DNA of 64,000 bases from VXYK01 sp965214565 (GTDB lineage Bacteria; Actinomycetota; Acidimicrobiia; Acidimicrobiales; Aldehydirespiratoraceae). The notes below the pieces were generated by a model. It saw nothing but the letters and a program-made list of their open reading frames with translations, ran no database searches and was not told the origin of the DNA. Shown here piece by piece: positions 56,427 to 64,000 of the stretch (its first letter is position 1; the number at the start of each line of letters is the position of its first letter). The position numbers and the translations under genes were made by a program. The stretch lies in contig OZ243951.1 in NCBI GenBank assembly GCA_965214565.1, positions 992,001-1,056,000 on the forward strand. Reading direction: 5' to 3'.

Positions 56427-57314
56427 ATGGTCGAACTACTGCAGAATCTCATCGACGGACTCGGCAGAGGCAGCATCTACGCGCTGTTGGCCCTGGGTGT
56501 AGCCGTGGTGTTCGGGGTGATGCACCTGCTCAACTTTGCGCACGGTGAACTGATCACGATCAGCGGGTATGCAGCCTACGCCGCGGGCCAACAGGGCTGG
56601 TCATGGTATGTGATCACACCGCTGATCATCGTCTGCGCGGTGGTCGCCTCGCTGGTGATCGAACGGGTCGCCTTCAGCCGAGTGCGCGGAGAATCCGACT
56701 TCACACTGCTGCTCACCTCGTTCGGCGTGCACTTCGTGGTGTCTGCGTTCTTTCTTCTGTACGTCTCCGCTTCGGTGAAGACCTATTCGCGTCCCGGATG
56801 GGTGACCAACACCTACTCGATCGGGCCGCTCAACATCGAGGTGTTCGACACTGTGGTCATTGCGGTGACGATCATCACGCTGATCGGAACCACGGTGCTG
56901 TTGCAGCGCACCATGTTCGGCCTAGCCCTGCGCGCCGCGTCTGCAGACTTCGACACGGCTCGACTGATGGGCGTCAAGTCCGACTCGGTCATCCGCGGTG
57001 CCTTCGCCCTGTCCGGGCTGTTGGCGGGCATCGCCGGCGTCTTCTGGCTGATGCGCTCGGGCAGCACGACGCCGAGCGCCGGCATCGACCCGATGCTCAA
57101 AGGCGTACTGGCAGCCCTCATCGGGGGGCTCGGCAGTCTACGCGGGGCGGTGCTCGGAGGATTTGCGCTGGGACTGGCCGAGGTGCTGTTGCGCAGCCGC
57201 CTCCCGGACTCTGTCGCGAGCCTCACCGAGGGCGTGGTCTTCGTTCTGATCGCCCTGCTGTTCATCTTCAGGCCTCAGGGCCTCATAACCGTCGCCCATG
57301 CGGAGCGTGTGTGA
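56427..57314 (+). CDS. livH: Branched-chain-type ABC transporter permease LivH
   Basis: A 295-residue membrane permease with about eight hydrophobic segments. The N-terminal RGSIYALLALGVAVVFGVM and the GVLAALIGGLGSLRGA loop near residue 228 are typical of LivH. It starts 3 bases after livF and its stop shares a base with the fusion gene (TGATG). Confidence 0.92.
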   Translation: MVELLQNLIDGLGRGSIYALLALGVAVVFGVMHLLNFAHGELITISGYAAYAAGQQGWSWYVITPLIIVCAVVASLVIERVAFSRVRGESDFTLLLTSFGVHFVVSAFFLLYVSASVKTYSRPGWVTNTYSIGPLNIEVFDTVVIAVTIITLIGTTVLLQRTMFGLALRAASADFDTARLMGVKSDSVIRGAFALSGLLAGIAGVFWLMRSGSTTPSAGIDPMLKGVLAALIGGLGSLRGAVLGGFALGLAEVLLRSRLPDSVASLTEGVVFVLIALLFIFRPQGLITVAHAERV

Positions 57315-59200
57315 TGTTCCCGAACCTCCAGCGGGACGTCACCTTCCCGGTCATCGGCTCGATTCTGCTGTTCAGCGTCTTTGTGGCGGGTGCGCTGATC
57401 TACCAAAACTGGCTGGGAGGAGCTGCGGAGAGGCTCATGACGGTCATGCTGATCGACGCTGTGATCGTGCTCGGCATCCAGATCTACGTCGGCAACACGG
57501 GCGTGCTGTCCTTCGGCCATATCGGGTTCGGCGCCATCGCGGGATACACGTTCGCAGTCTTTGCCATTGCCCCGTCAGAAAAAGCCAAACGGATACCGGA
57601 CGCGCCGTTCGGCCTCGCCGAAGTCGAAGTGGGCTCTGCCACAGCGATTCTGGTGGCCGTGCTGCTGACGGTAGGGGTCGCCTTCATCATCGGCGTCGGA
57701 CTCGCACGCTCCGGTGCGCAGTCGGGGGCGGTCTCGGCCACCGTCATCACCTTGGCCCTGCTGTTCGTCACCCACGAAGTCGCTCGCAACTGGGTCGAGC
57801 TGACCGGAGGCGAACGAGCCGGCCTGTTCTTCCCGATCGGCGGAAAACTGGACACCCGAATGCCGATCTATGCAGCGCTGTTCGTGGCTCTGCTCGTGGC
57901 TCGGCTCTACGGACAGAGTCGCAGCGGTCGCCTCGCCGTTGCAGCACGCGAGGACAACCTCGCAGCCCGAGCCATGGGCGTGAACCCCCTGGTTCAACAG
58001 ATGGTCGCCCTGCTGATCTCGGTAGCGGTTGTCAGCGTCGGGGCCAGCCTGCGCGTCTATGAGGACGGTTCGCTGCTACCCGAGAACTTCTTCTTCAACT
58101 ACACACTCCTCACGTTGGTGATGCTGATCGTGGGCGGACGCAACAGCGTGACCGGCGCACTCGTCGGCGTCGCAGTGATGACCGCCGGTCGTGAACTCGC
58201 CCGCCGACTCGGGCAGGACGGGTTCGAAGTGTTCGGGATCGGCCTCGACAGCGCACCGCTCGACTGGGTCTTCCGTGAGAACCTTCAAACGGTCTTTCTC
58301 GGCGTCTCGATGCTGGGGTTCATGCTTCTTCGGCCTTCGGGACTGCTCGGCGACTGGGAGTTCGACGAATGGCTCCGTTCCCGATACAGGCGTCTCCGAT
58401 TCGAGCGCAAGGCCGCCACTGGGGACGCAGAAACCAAACCGGGCAGGCTCCCTGAACTCGGGGCAGCCGAGTCGTCAGTGCTTGAAGCACACGGGATCGC
58501 CGTCTCCTTCGGCGGATTCAAAGCCCTCAGTGACATCAGCCTCGTCGCCCAGAGCGGTGAGGTGATTGGAATCATCGGCCCCAACGGAGCCGGCAAGACC
58601 ACACTGGTCAACGTCATCACCGGGCTGGTCGAGCCGTCCTCGGGACGTTTCTCGCTCGACGGCGAAGACCTGACGTCGATCTCGACCCATCGGCTCGCAC
58701 GGCACGGGATCGTGCGCACATTCCAGAACCTGCGGCTCTTCTCGGCCCTGACCGTGCGCGAGAATGTGGAGGTCTCAGCACTGATCGCGGCGAGTCATCG
58801 ACAGGGCCGACCACTCCTAGACGTCGACTCGGTGATCGCCGAGGCCGGGCTGTGGGAACACCGTGATCGGCGGGCCGCCGAACTCGACTACGGCAACTCT
58901 CGGCGCCTGGAACTGGCCAGGGCTACGGCTCTCGCACCTTGTTTTCTGCTGCTCGACGAACCAACCAGCGGTATGAGCGACGTTGAATCCACCGAGATGA
59001 TCGAGCAGGTCCGCCACATGGCTGCGACTGTCGGTGCAGGGGTTGTCGTCATCGACCACGACCTGAACTTCATCACCGGTATCTCCGATCGGATCTACGC
59101 ATTCGACCACGGTGAGGTGATCGCACACGGGTCAGCCGAAGAGGTTCAGGCGGACCCACTGGTGCGAGTCGCTTACCTCGGAACTGAGGGAGCGACCTGA
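57314..59200 (+). CDS. livMG: Fused permease-ATPase LivM-LivG
   Basis: A 628-residue protein. Residues 1 to about 350 are a LivM permease (GNTGVLSFGHIGFGAIAGYT, AREDNLAARAMGVNP), and residues from about 380 are a LivG ATPase (Walker A GPNGAGKTT near 422, Q-loop TFQNLRLF, Walker B FLLLDEPTSGM). The signature region reads LDYGNSRRLELARA where LSxGxQ is usual. Separate livM and livG genes are more common, though natural fusions are known. The fusion fixes 1:1 stoichiometry in the complex. Confidence 0.92.
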   Translation: MFPNLQRDVTFPVIGSILLFSVFVAGALIYQNWLGGAAERLMTVMLIDAVIVLGIQIYVGNTGVLSFGHIGFGAIAGYTFAVFAIAPSEKAKRIPDAPFGLAEVEVGSATAILVAVLLTVGVAFIIGVGLARSGAQSGAVSATVITLALLFVTHEVARNWVELTGGERAGLFFPIGGKLDTRMPIYAALFVALLVARLYGQSRSGRLAVAAREDNLAARAMGVNPLVQQMVALLISVAVVSVGASLRVYEDGSLLPENFFFNYTLLTLVMLIVGGRNSVTGALVGVAVMTAGRELARRLGQDGFEVFGIGLDSAPLDWVFRENLQTVFLGVSMLGFMLLRPSGLLGDWEFDEWLRSRYRRLRFERKAATGDAETKPGRLPELGAAESSVLEAHGIAVSFGGFKALSDISLVAQSGEVIGIIGPNGAGKTTLVNVITGLVEPSSGRFSLDGEDLTSISTHRLARHGIVRTFQNLRLFSALTVRENVEVSALIAASHRQGRPLLDVDSVIAEAGLWEHRDRRAAELDYGNSRRLELARATALAPCFLLLDEPTSGMSDVESTEMIEQVRHMAATVGAGVVVIDHDLNFITGISDRIYAFDHGEVIAHGSAEEVQADPLVRVAYLGTEGAT

Positions 59201-59201
59201 C

Positions 59202-59927
59202 ATGGACGACACGATGCCCGACACGATGCCCGACAACGGGCCCCAAGACAGCCCCTACACCCGGGTCGAACCACAGAATCGGCGCCGCGGTGGACTCGCT
59301 GACGAGGTCGCCAGCTATGTACGGGACCTGATCCTCACCGGTGCGTTGAAACCGGGAGTCAAAGTCGATCAGGACGCCATAGCCAGTGCACTCGACGTCA
59401 GTCGCAGCCCGATCCGTGAAGCGCTCATCGTGCTCGGGCAGGAAGGTCTCCTCGACGCGGCGCCACGACGCGGTTTCTTCGTCGCCCGCTTGACTCCCGA
59501 CGACATCATCGACCACTACGAACTGTACGGCGTGGTCTCGGGCCGAGCCTCCGCAATGGCCGCCGACACCCTCAAGGACGAACAGATCGCCGAGCTCGAA
59601 GCCATCCAGAAACGTTTCGTCGCCGATTCCCACGAAGACCTCTCCGCCCTCAACGACGAGTTCCACCGCATCATCAATGCCGCCGCACCCCGCCGAACCC
59701 GTTGGCTGCTGCGTCTGCTGGTGCGATCAGTTCCGGCCGACTACTACGAGTTCGCCGACGGTTGGGACGGCAAGGCCGTCGAACACCATCGCAAGATCCT
59801 CGACGCGGTGGTTGAACGCGACGCGCAGCGTGCCCGAGAGGCCATGGAGACCCACCTGCACGAAAGCGGTGTGGCCGCCACAGAGGCGCTGCGACGCCAG
59901 GGATTCTGGAGCGACGTGGAGGAGTGA
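59202..59927 (+). CDS. GntR/FCD-family transcriptional regulator
   Basis: A 241-residue repressor-type protein with an N-terminal winged helix (GALKPGVKVDQDAIASALDV, then SRSPIREALIVL) and a C-terminal FCD ligand/metal domain with His residues in NDEFHRII, EHHRKILDAV and METHLHESG. It starts 1 base after the importer genes and is followed 7 bases later by the dehydrogenase, so it is inside the operon. It probably controls the importer and enzymes through TTGTATACAA at 54318; the effector is likely the imported acid or its product. Confidence 0.9.
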   Translation: MDDTMPDTMPDNGPQDSPYTRVEPQNRRRGGLADEVASYVRDLILTGALKPGVKVDQDAIASALDVSRSPIREALIVLGQEGLLDAAPRRGFFVARLTPDDIIDHYELYGVVSGRASAMAADTLKDEQIAELEAIQKRFVADSHEDLSALNDEFHRIINAAAPRRTRWLLRLLVRSVPADYYEFADGWDGKAVEHHRKILDAVVERDAQRAREAMETHLHESGVAATEALRRQGFWSDVEE

Positions 59928-59934
59928 GCAGCCC

Positions 59935-61137
59935 ATGACAGCCGCCGACACGACAACACCCACCGCAGAGGTCTCCCAGGTTCCCGAGGACTTCGAGATG
60001 ATCCGCACCGAGGTGCGCCGCCTCTGCGACAAGTACGGGAACGAATACTGGCGGGGGCTCGAACCCGACCGCTACCCAGAGGACTTCGTCAAGGAGCTGA
60101 CCACCCAGGGATGGCTCGGGTCCCTCATCCCCGAGGAGTACGGAGGCGGTGGCCTCAGCCTCGCCGGCGCATCCGTGATCCTCGAAGAGATCGCGGCCAG
60201 TGGCGGCAACCCCGCCGTCTGCCACGCCCAGATGTATGTGATGGGCACGCTGCTGCGCCACGGCTCTGAAGAACAGAAACAGCACTACCTCCCGCAGATC
60301 GCGGATGGTCGCAAACGCCTGCAGGCCTTCGGTGTCACCGAGCCCATCGCCGGTTCAGACACCACCGCGATACGCACCAGAGCGGAGCGCCGCGGCGACA
60401 CCTGGTGCATAAACGGCCAGAAGATATGGACGTCTCGGGCACTGTACTCAGACCTGATGATCCTTCTGGCCCGGACCACGCCCGCCGACGAAGCCGAAGG
60501 ACGACTCGACGGTCTGTCGGTGTTCATCCTCGAGTTGCGCAATGACGACGGAGAGCTCATCGATGGTCTCACCATCAACCCGATAGCGACCTGGATGAAC
60601 CACAACACCACTGAAGTGTTCTTCGACGATGTAGTCATTCCCGCAAACGCCCTGGTAGGCACCCAAGGCAACGGCTTTCGGCACATCCTCACCGGAATGA
60701 ACGCGGAGCGGATCCTGATAGCTGCCGAGTGCATCGGCGACGGTCGCTTCTTCTTGGAGCGGGGCAGCGCGTACGCCCGTGAACGGGAGGTCTTCGGCCG
60801 CCCCATCGGCATGAACCAAGGTGTGCAGTTCCCTCTTGCCAAGGCCTACGCCAACCTCGCGGCCGCAGACCTCATGCGCTGGAAGGCCGCCAACCTGTTC
60901 GATGCCGACAAACCGTGCGGTGCCGAAGCCAACATGGCAAAGATGCTCGCCTCCGAAGCCTCGTGGGAAGCAGGCAACGCAGCGCTCAACACCCACGGCG
61001 GATTCGGTTTCGCAACCGAATACGACATCGAGCGCAAACTCCGCGAGACCCGGCTCTACCAGGTGGCACCCGTCAACAACAATCTCGTCCTGGCCTTCGT
61101 TGCCCAGAAGTGCCTCGGCCTCCCCAAGAGCTACTGA
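59935..61137 (+). CDS. Acyl-CoA dehydrogenase
   Basis: A 400-residue FAD enzyme that would oxidise an acyl-CoA to the enoyl-CoA. The family stretches GWLGSLIPEEYGGGG, FGVTEPIAGSDT, NGQKIWTSRA and THGGFGFATEYDIERKLRE are present. The start is ATG 59935, after GGAG. It overlaps the alcohol dehydrogenase by one base. Chain specificity cannot be inferred. Confidence 0.92.
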   Translation: MTAADTTTPTAEVSQVPEDFEMIRTEVRRLCDKYGNEYWRGLEPDRYPEDFVKELTTQGWLGSLIPEEYGGGGLSLAGASVILEEIAASGGNPAVCHAQMYVMGTLLRHGSEEQKQHYLPQIADGRKRLQAFGVTEPIAGSDTTAIRTRAERRGDTWCINGQKIWTSRALYSDLMILLARTTPADEAEGRLDGLSVFILELRNDDGELIDGLTINPIATWMNHNTTEVFFDDVVIPANALVGTQGNGFRHILTGMNAERILIAAECIGDGRFFLERGSAYAREREVFGRPIGMNQGVQFPLAKAYANLAAADLMRWKAANLFDADKPCGAEANMAKMLASEASWEAGNAALNTHGGFGFATEYDIERKLRETRLYQVAPVNNNLVLAFVAQKCLGLPKSY

Positions 61138-62159
61138 TGCGTGCGATTGTCCTCCCCGCGCCGGGTCGAACCCTGGTGCTAGACGAACATCACCCCGAGC
61201 CGGGCGCCGGCAAGCAGGACGGCGAAACAATCGAGGTCACCGCCTGCGGAGTGTGCCACTCAGATCTCCATGTGGTCGACGGGGACTTTCCGAGCCCCTA
61301 CCCGATCGTTCTGGGCCATGAAGTCACCGGGCAGCACCCTGAACTCGGTGCGGTGATGGTCTACGCGCCCTGGGGATGCGGTTCCTGCACCGAATGCAAC
61401 GCTGAGTTGGAGATGATCTGCGCCGACAGCACAGAAGCCGGGCTGCTGGTCGACGGCGGCTACTGCGAACGCATGTGGGTGAAGCACCGCCGTTATCTGG
61501 CCCCGCTCGGTGATCTGGACCCGGTGGCCTCCGCGCCGTTGGCCTGCGGTGGCCTGACCGCCTATCGAGCGGTCAACCACGGACTCGAAATCCTGCGCGA
61601 CCGCGGAGCCGCCAGCCGGGCGCTCGTCATCGGAGCAGGCGGGCTGGGCCAGTTCGCCATCCGCTATCTGCGTCTGCTCAGCGACGCACACGTGACCGCG
61701 CTCGACCCGTCGGACCACAAGCGCGCAACCGCCGTGGAGATAGGAGCGCATGCTGCTGCGTCGCCGGGCGATGAACTCGCCCCCGCAGACGTTGTGATCG
61801 ACTTCGTCGGAGCGGAAACCACCCTCGCCACGGCCGCCTCAGCAGTGGCGCGGCGCGGAATGGTCGCCGTCGTCGGCCTGCGGGGAGGCCGAATCCCCTT
61901 CGGCTTCGGTGCTGTGCCCCACGAGGCCCGCTTCCTCTCGAGCGTCTGGGGCAGCCGCAGCCAACTCGACGAACTGCTGGATCTTGCCCGTCGCGAGCCG
62001 ACGATCGTCCAACCGGTGCAGACCCTTCCTTTAGCGGAAGCCCAGACAGCCCACGACAGGCTCCGCGCCGGAGACGTCCGCGGCCGGTTGGTCCTGGTCG
62101 TATCCGAACCCGACAACCAACCCCCACAGCACCCAATCAGTGAAAGGGACTTCACATGA
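61137..62159 (+). CDS. Zinc-dependent alcohol dehydrogenase (MDR family)
   Basis: A 340-residue medium-chain dehydrogenase. Catalytic Zn ligands are in CGVCHSDLH and GHEVTG, structural Zn Cys residues in CGSCTECNAELEMIC, and the NAD motif is GAGGLGQFAIR. It acts on an alcohol/aldehyde in the same operon. It overlaps the following gene by 4 bases (ATGA). Confidence 0.92.
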   Translation: MRAIVLPAPGRTLVLDEHHPEPGAGKQDGETIEVTACGVCHSDLHVVDGDFPSPYPIVLGHEVTGQHPELGAVMVYAPWGCGSCTECNAELEMICADSTEAGLLVDGGYCERMWVKHRRYLAPLGDLDPVASAPLACGGLTAYRAVNHGLEILRDRGAASRALVIGAGGLGQFAIRYLRLLSDAHVTALDPSDHKRATAVEIGAHAAASPGDELAPADVVIDFVGAETTLATAASAVARRGMVAVVGLRGGRIPFGFGAVPHEARFLSSVWGSRSQLDELLDLARREPTIVQPVQTLPLAEAQTAHDRLRAGDVRGRLVLVVSEPDNQPPQHPISERDFT

Positions 62160-63490
62160 TCAGCGCACTCAGACAGAAGGTTGCCGAGCATGACATCCAC
62201 ACAGTCGAGGTCGGCGCTCCCGACACCCAGGGCCGGCTACGCGGCAAACGTGTACCCGTCGACCGCTTCTTCGCAAGCGTCGCAGAGAGCGGAGTGAGCA
62301 TTGCCGACGCCATGTTCGTCTTCGACATGCAGGATGATCTGCCCGACAACGAGTTCATCAACATGGACACCGGCTTTCTCGACTGTCGCTTGTTACCGGA
62401 TCTGTCGTCGATGCGTATCCTGACGCATCGCCCCGGGTACGCGCTGGTCTTCGCGGATGCGTACGACCCCGATCACAATCCTCACCCGATGGCGCCCCGG
62501 TCGGTTCTGGCAAATCAGATCGAACGCTGCCAACAGCAGGGGCTCGACCCCCTCGTGGCCACCGAGATGGAGTTCTATCTCTGCACACCCGACTGGGAGC
62601 CCGTACAGAGCCACATCCAGTACAGCTCGTTGACCGACGCGCTCGAATTGGAGGACACGCTGCGCGACATGCGTGACGCCATCGCCGGGGCGGGCATCGA
62701 AGTGGAGTCCTCCAACGCCGAATACGGACCCGGCCAGATCGAACTCAACACCGGACCCGTCGATGCCATGACGGCGGCTGACAACACGGTTCTGTACAAG
62801 AGCATCATCAAGCAGGTGGCCGTGCAGCACGGTCTGCGCGCCACCTTCATGCCGAAGCCTTGGACCGAACATTCGGGTTCGGGAATGCATGTGCACACGA
62901 GCCTCACCGTCGATGGCGCCAACGCTTTCGCCGACTCCGACGAGCAACCGAACGAACTGATGGCGAAGTGGCTCGCCGGCATTCTGGAACACACTCTTTC
63001 CATGACGCTGCTAGGCGCTCCGACGTCAAATGGGGGAAAGCGGATCCGGCCCTACACCTTTGCTCCGACTCACGTTCACTGGGGGCTCGACAACCGCACT
63101 GTCCTGGCCCGATGCATCACCGAAGCAGGCTCTTCGGCCAATCGCGTGGAGTTCCGCCCAGCTGGTGCAGATGCCAACCCCTACCTGATCATCGCCGGTG
63201 TGCTGGCTGCCGGTGCCGACGGCGTAGAGCGGGGGCTCGTTCCACCATCCATGAGCCACGGCGACATGTACGGCAACCCCGGTGACTGCCCGCCACTGCC
63301 CACCGACCTCTCGGGGGCGATTGCGGCCTACCAATCAAGCCCGATCGCGCAGCAACTGGGAGACATGTTCTCACGCAGTTATGTGAGCATCGCCGCTGCC
63401 GAGGTCGACCTCGCGGCCGCCAACGCAGAGTCCGACGACCCGGATCACGTGAGCCAATGGGACCGAGACCGCTTCATCGAGCATTGCTAG
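62156..63490 (+). CDS. Glutamine synthetase-family ligase (gamma-glutamyl-amine ligase type)
   Basis: A 444-residue member of the glutamine synthetase superfamily. Metal and ATP motifs are present: EMEFYL near residue 140, NAEYGPGQIELN near 183, GSGMHVHTSL near 242 and NRVEFRPAGADANPYL near 330. The type resembles PuuA and similar ligases that couple glutamate to an amine with ATP. Housekeeping GlnA features such as the adenylylation loop are not evident. Linked with the dehydrogenases and a gamma-glutamyl hydrolase elsewhere in the cluster, it suggests amine catabolism. Confidence 0.85.
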   Translation: MISALRQKVAEHDIHTVEVGAPDTQGRLRGKRVPVDRFFASVAESGVSIADAMFVFDMQDDLPDNEFINMDTGFLDCRLLPDLSSMRILTHRPGYALVFADAYDPDHNPHPMAPRSVLANQIERCQQQGLDPLVATEMEFYLCTPDWEPVQSHIQYSSLTDALELEDTLRDMRDAIAGAGIEVESSNAEYGPGQIELNTGPVDAMTAADNTVLYKSIIKQVAVQHGLRATFMPKPWTEHSGSGMHVHTSLTVDGANAFADSDEQPNELMAKWLAGILEHTLSMTLLGAPTSNGGKRIRPYTFAPTHVHWGLDNRTVLARCITEAGSSANRVEFRPAGADANPYLIIAGVLAAGADGVERGLVPPSMSHGDMYGNPGDCPPLPTDLSGAIAAYQSSPIAQQLGDMFSRSYVSIAAAEVDLAAANAESDDPDHVSQWDRDRFIEHC

Positions 63491-63509
63491 CCGAGACGAC
63501 CAGCCAGCC

Positions 63510-64000
63510 ATGACCACTGAACCCGCCGGAGGGCCTGACGTCACCACCCCGTCGCTGTACCTGCGCGGCGCGCCCCACGAGCGGTTCACGGAGATGCGGG
63601 CCCACCCCGGACTCACCTGGCATCCCTACGAGTCTTCCGGGTTCTGGGCGGTGACCCGCCACGCCGACGTGAAGGAAGCATCGAAGCGGGCCAAGGAGTT
63701 CTCATCGGGGTTGGGGCACACCAATCTCTGGGATCTGGAACCCGACGCCCTGGAGGCGCGTCGATCAATCATCGACACCGACCCCCCCGACCACACCAGA
63801 CTGCGCCGCCTGGTTAGCAAGGCCTTCACTCCACGCAACATCCGACGCTGGGAGGGGCTCACCCGCGAGATCACCGAGGAACTGCTCGACGAGTACCTGG
63901 CGTCGGGCGGTGGCGACTGGGTGGAGATGGTCGCCGCCCCCCTGCCGATCCGGGTGATCCTGGCAATCCTGGGGGTGCCCGTCGAAGACGCCGACTTTCT
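63510..64000 (+). CDS. Cytochrome P450, 5' part only (runs off the right edge)
   Basis: The first 163 codons of a P450. SGFWAVTRHADVKEASKRAKEFSS, then DTDPPDHTRLRRLVSKAFTPR, are typical of the N-terminal half. The I-helix and haem loop are beyond the edge. ATG 63510 starts 20 bases after the ligase stop, so it is probably in the same operon. Confidence 0.88.
   Translation, partial: MTTEPAGGPDVTTPSLYLRGAPHERFTEMRAHPGLTWHPYESSGFWAVTRHADVKEASKRAKEFSSGLGHTNLWDLEPDALEARRSIIDTDPPDHTRLRRLVSKAFTPRNIRRWEGLTREITEELLDEYLASGGGDWVEMVAAPLPIRVILAILGVPVEDADF

Noticed and set aside
56603..57313. Upstream extension of the LivM-LivG frame into livH
   Set aside because: It is an out-of-frame reading of livH; ATG 57314 overlaps the livH stop and matches LivM.

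Overview
The window looks like the chromosome of a high-GC, free-living actinobacterium, most probably an Acidimicrobiia-type (marine or freshwater) member. The reasons are codon use with strong G/C at third positions, solute-binding lipoproteins with long Asp/Glu-rich linkers after the lipobox, Thr-rich linkers in other lipoproteins, four cytochromes P450, and a dense set of catabolic dehydrogenases, SDRs and ABC uptake systems. This taxonomic call is inference from gene content; no rRNA or tRNA gene was seen.

Layout. 1-4160: a partial protein of unknown function with EF-hand-like loops, a stand-alone class III nucleotidyl cyclase, a class II aldolase-like protein with an SDR gene remnant at its 5' side, and a divergent SHMT-like PLP enzyme. 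4210-4793: a MazEF-type toxin-antitoxin pair with a perfect palindromic operator. 4867-13132: a haloalkane dehalogenase overlapping a GH13 alpha-glucosidase, then a sugar ABC importer (binding lipoprotein, two permeases, MalK-like ATPase on the other strand). 13252-18815: an exported hydrolase, EngB, a P450, an SDR and a dienelactone hydrolase. 18850-22218: a secreted repeat protein whose 5' end contains a 38-base G/C homopolymer, divergent from an ATPase with a DUF234-like C-terminus. 22230-29468: TauD-like dioxygenase, an MFS transporter and the heterotetrameric sarcosine oxidase operon soxBDAG. 29528-31102: a DUF4143-type ATPase and a decayed VapBC pair. 31099-41183: malate synthase G, Ogt, a glycerol block (glpD, AGPS-like flavoenzyme, lipoprotein, glpK) and a LivJ-type binding lipoprotein. 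41321-43489: thioesterase-like protein, SDR and class I FBP aldolase. 43563-46877: a Fic protein behind two long repeats, a fic-like fragment, and a second secreted repeat protein interrupted by an 18-base C homopolymer. 47186-54155: CoA-transferase, gamma-glutamyl hydrolase, P450, glutamine amidotransferase, homoprotocatechuate dioxygenase-like protein, P450 and acetoacetate-decarboxylase-like protein. 54318-64000: a branched-chain-type ABC importer with a LivM-LivG fusion, a GntR regulator, acyl-CoA dehydrogenase, alcohol dehydrogenase, a glutamine-synthetase-like ligase and a P450 that runs off the edge.

The most unusual signal is the pair of secreted proteins at 18850-20544 and 45005-46877. 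Each has a start codon, then a long poly-C run on the coding strand, then a signal peptide, then beta-sandwich-type repeats, and each carries the same roughly 70-residue Cys-flanked module (two copies in the first, one in the second). In the sequence as given the first is in frame (38 C) and the second is out of frame by one base (18 C; 17 or 20 would restore it). This is what a slipped-strand, phase-variable surface protein family would look like, and it is uncommon in this lineage as far as I know. Homopolymer length is also the commonest assembly error, so read-level evidence is needed before the switch is accepted.

The last 17 kb reads as an uptake-and-catabolism region: importer, dedicated GntR regulator with a candidate operator upstream, and enzymes (GS-like ligase, amidotransferase, gamma-glutamyl hydrolase, extradiol dioxygenase, P450s, ACAD, ADH) that could process an amine or aromatic amine. 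The substrate is not determined by the sequence.
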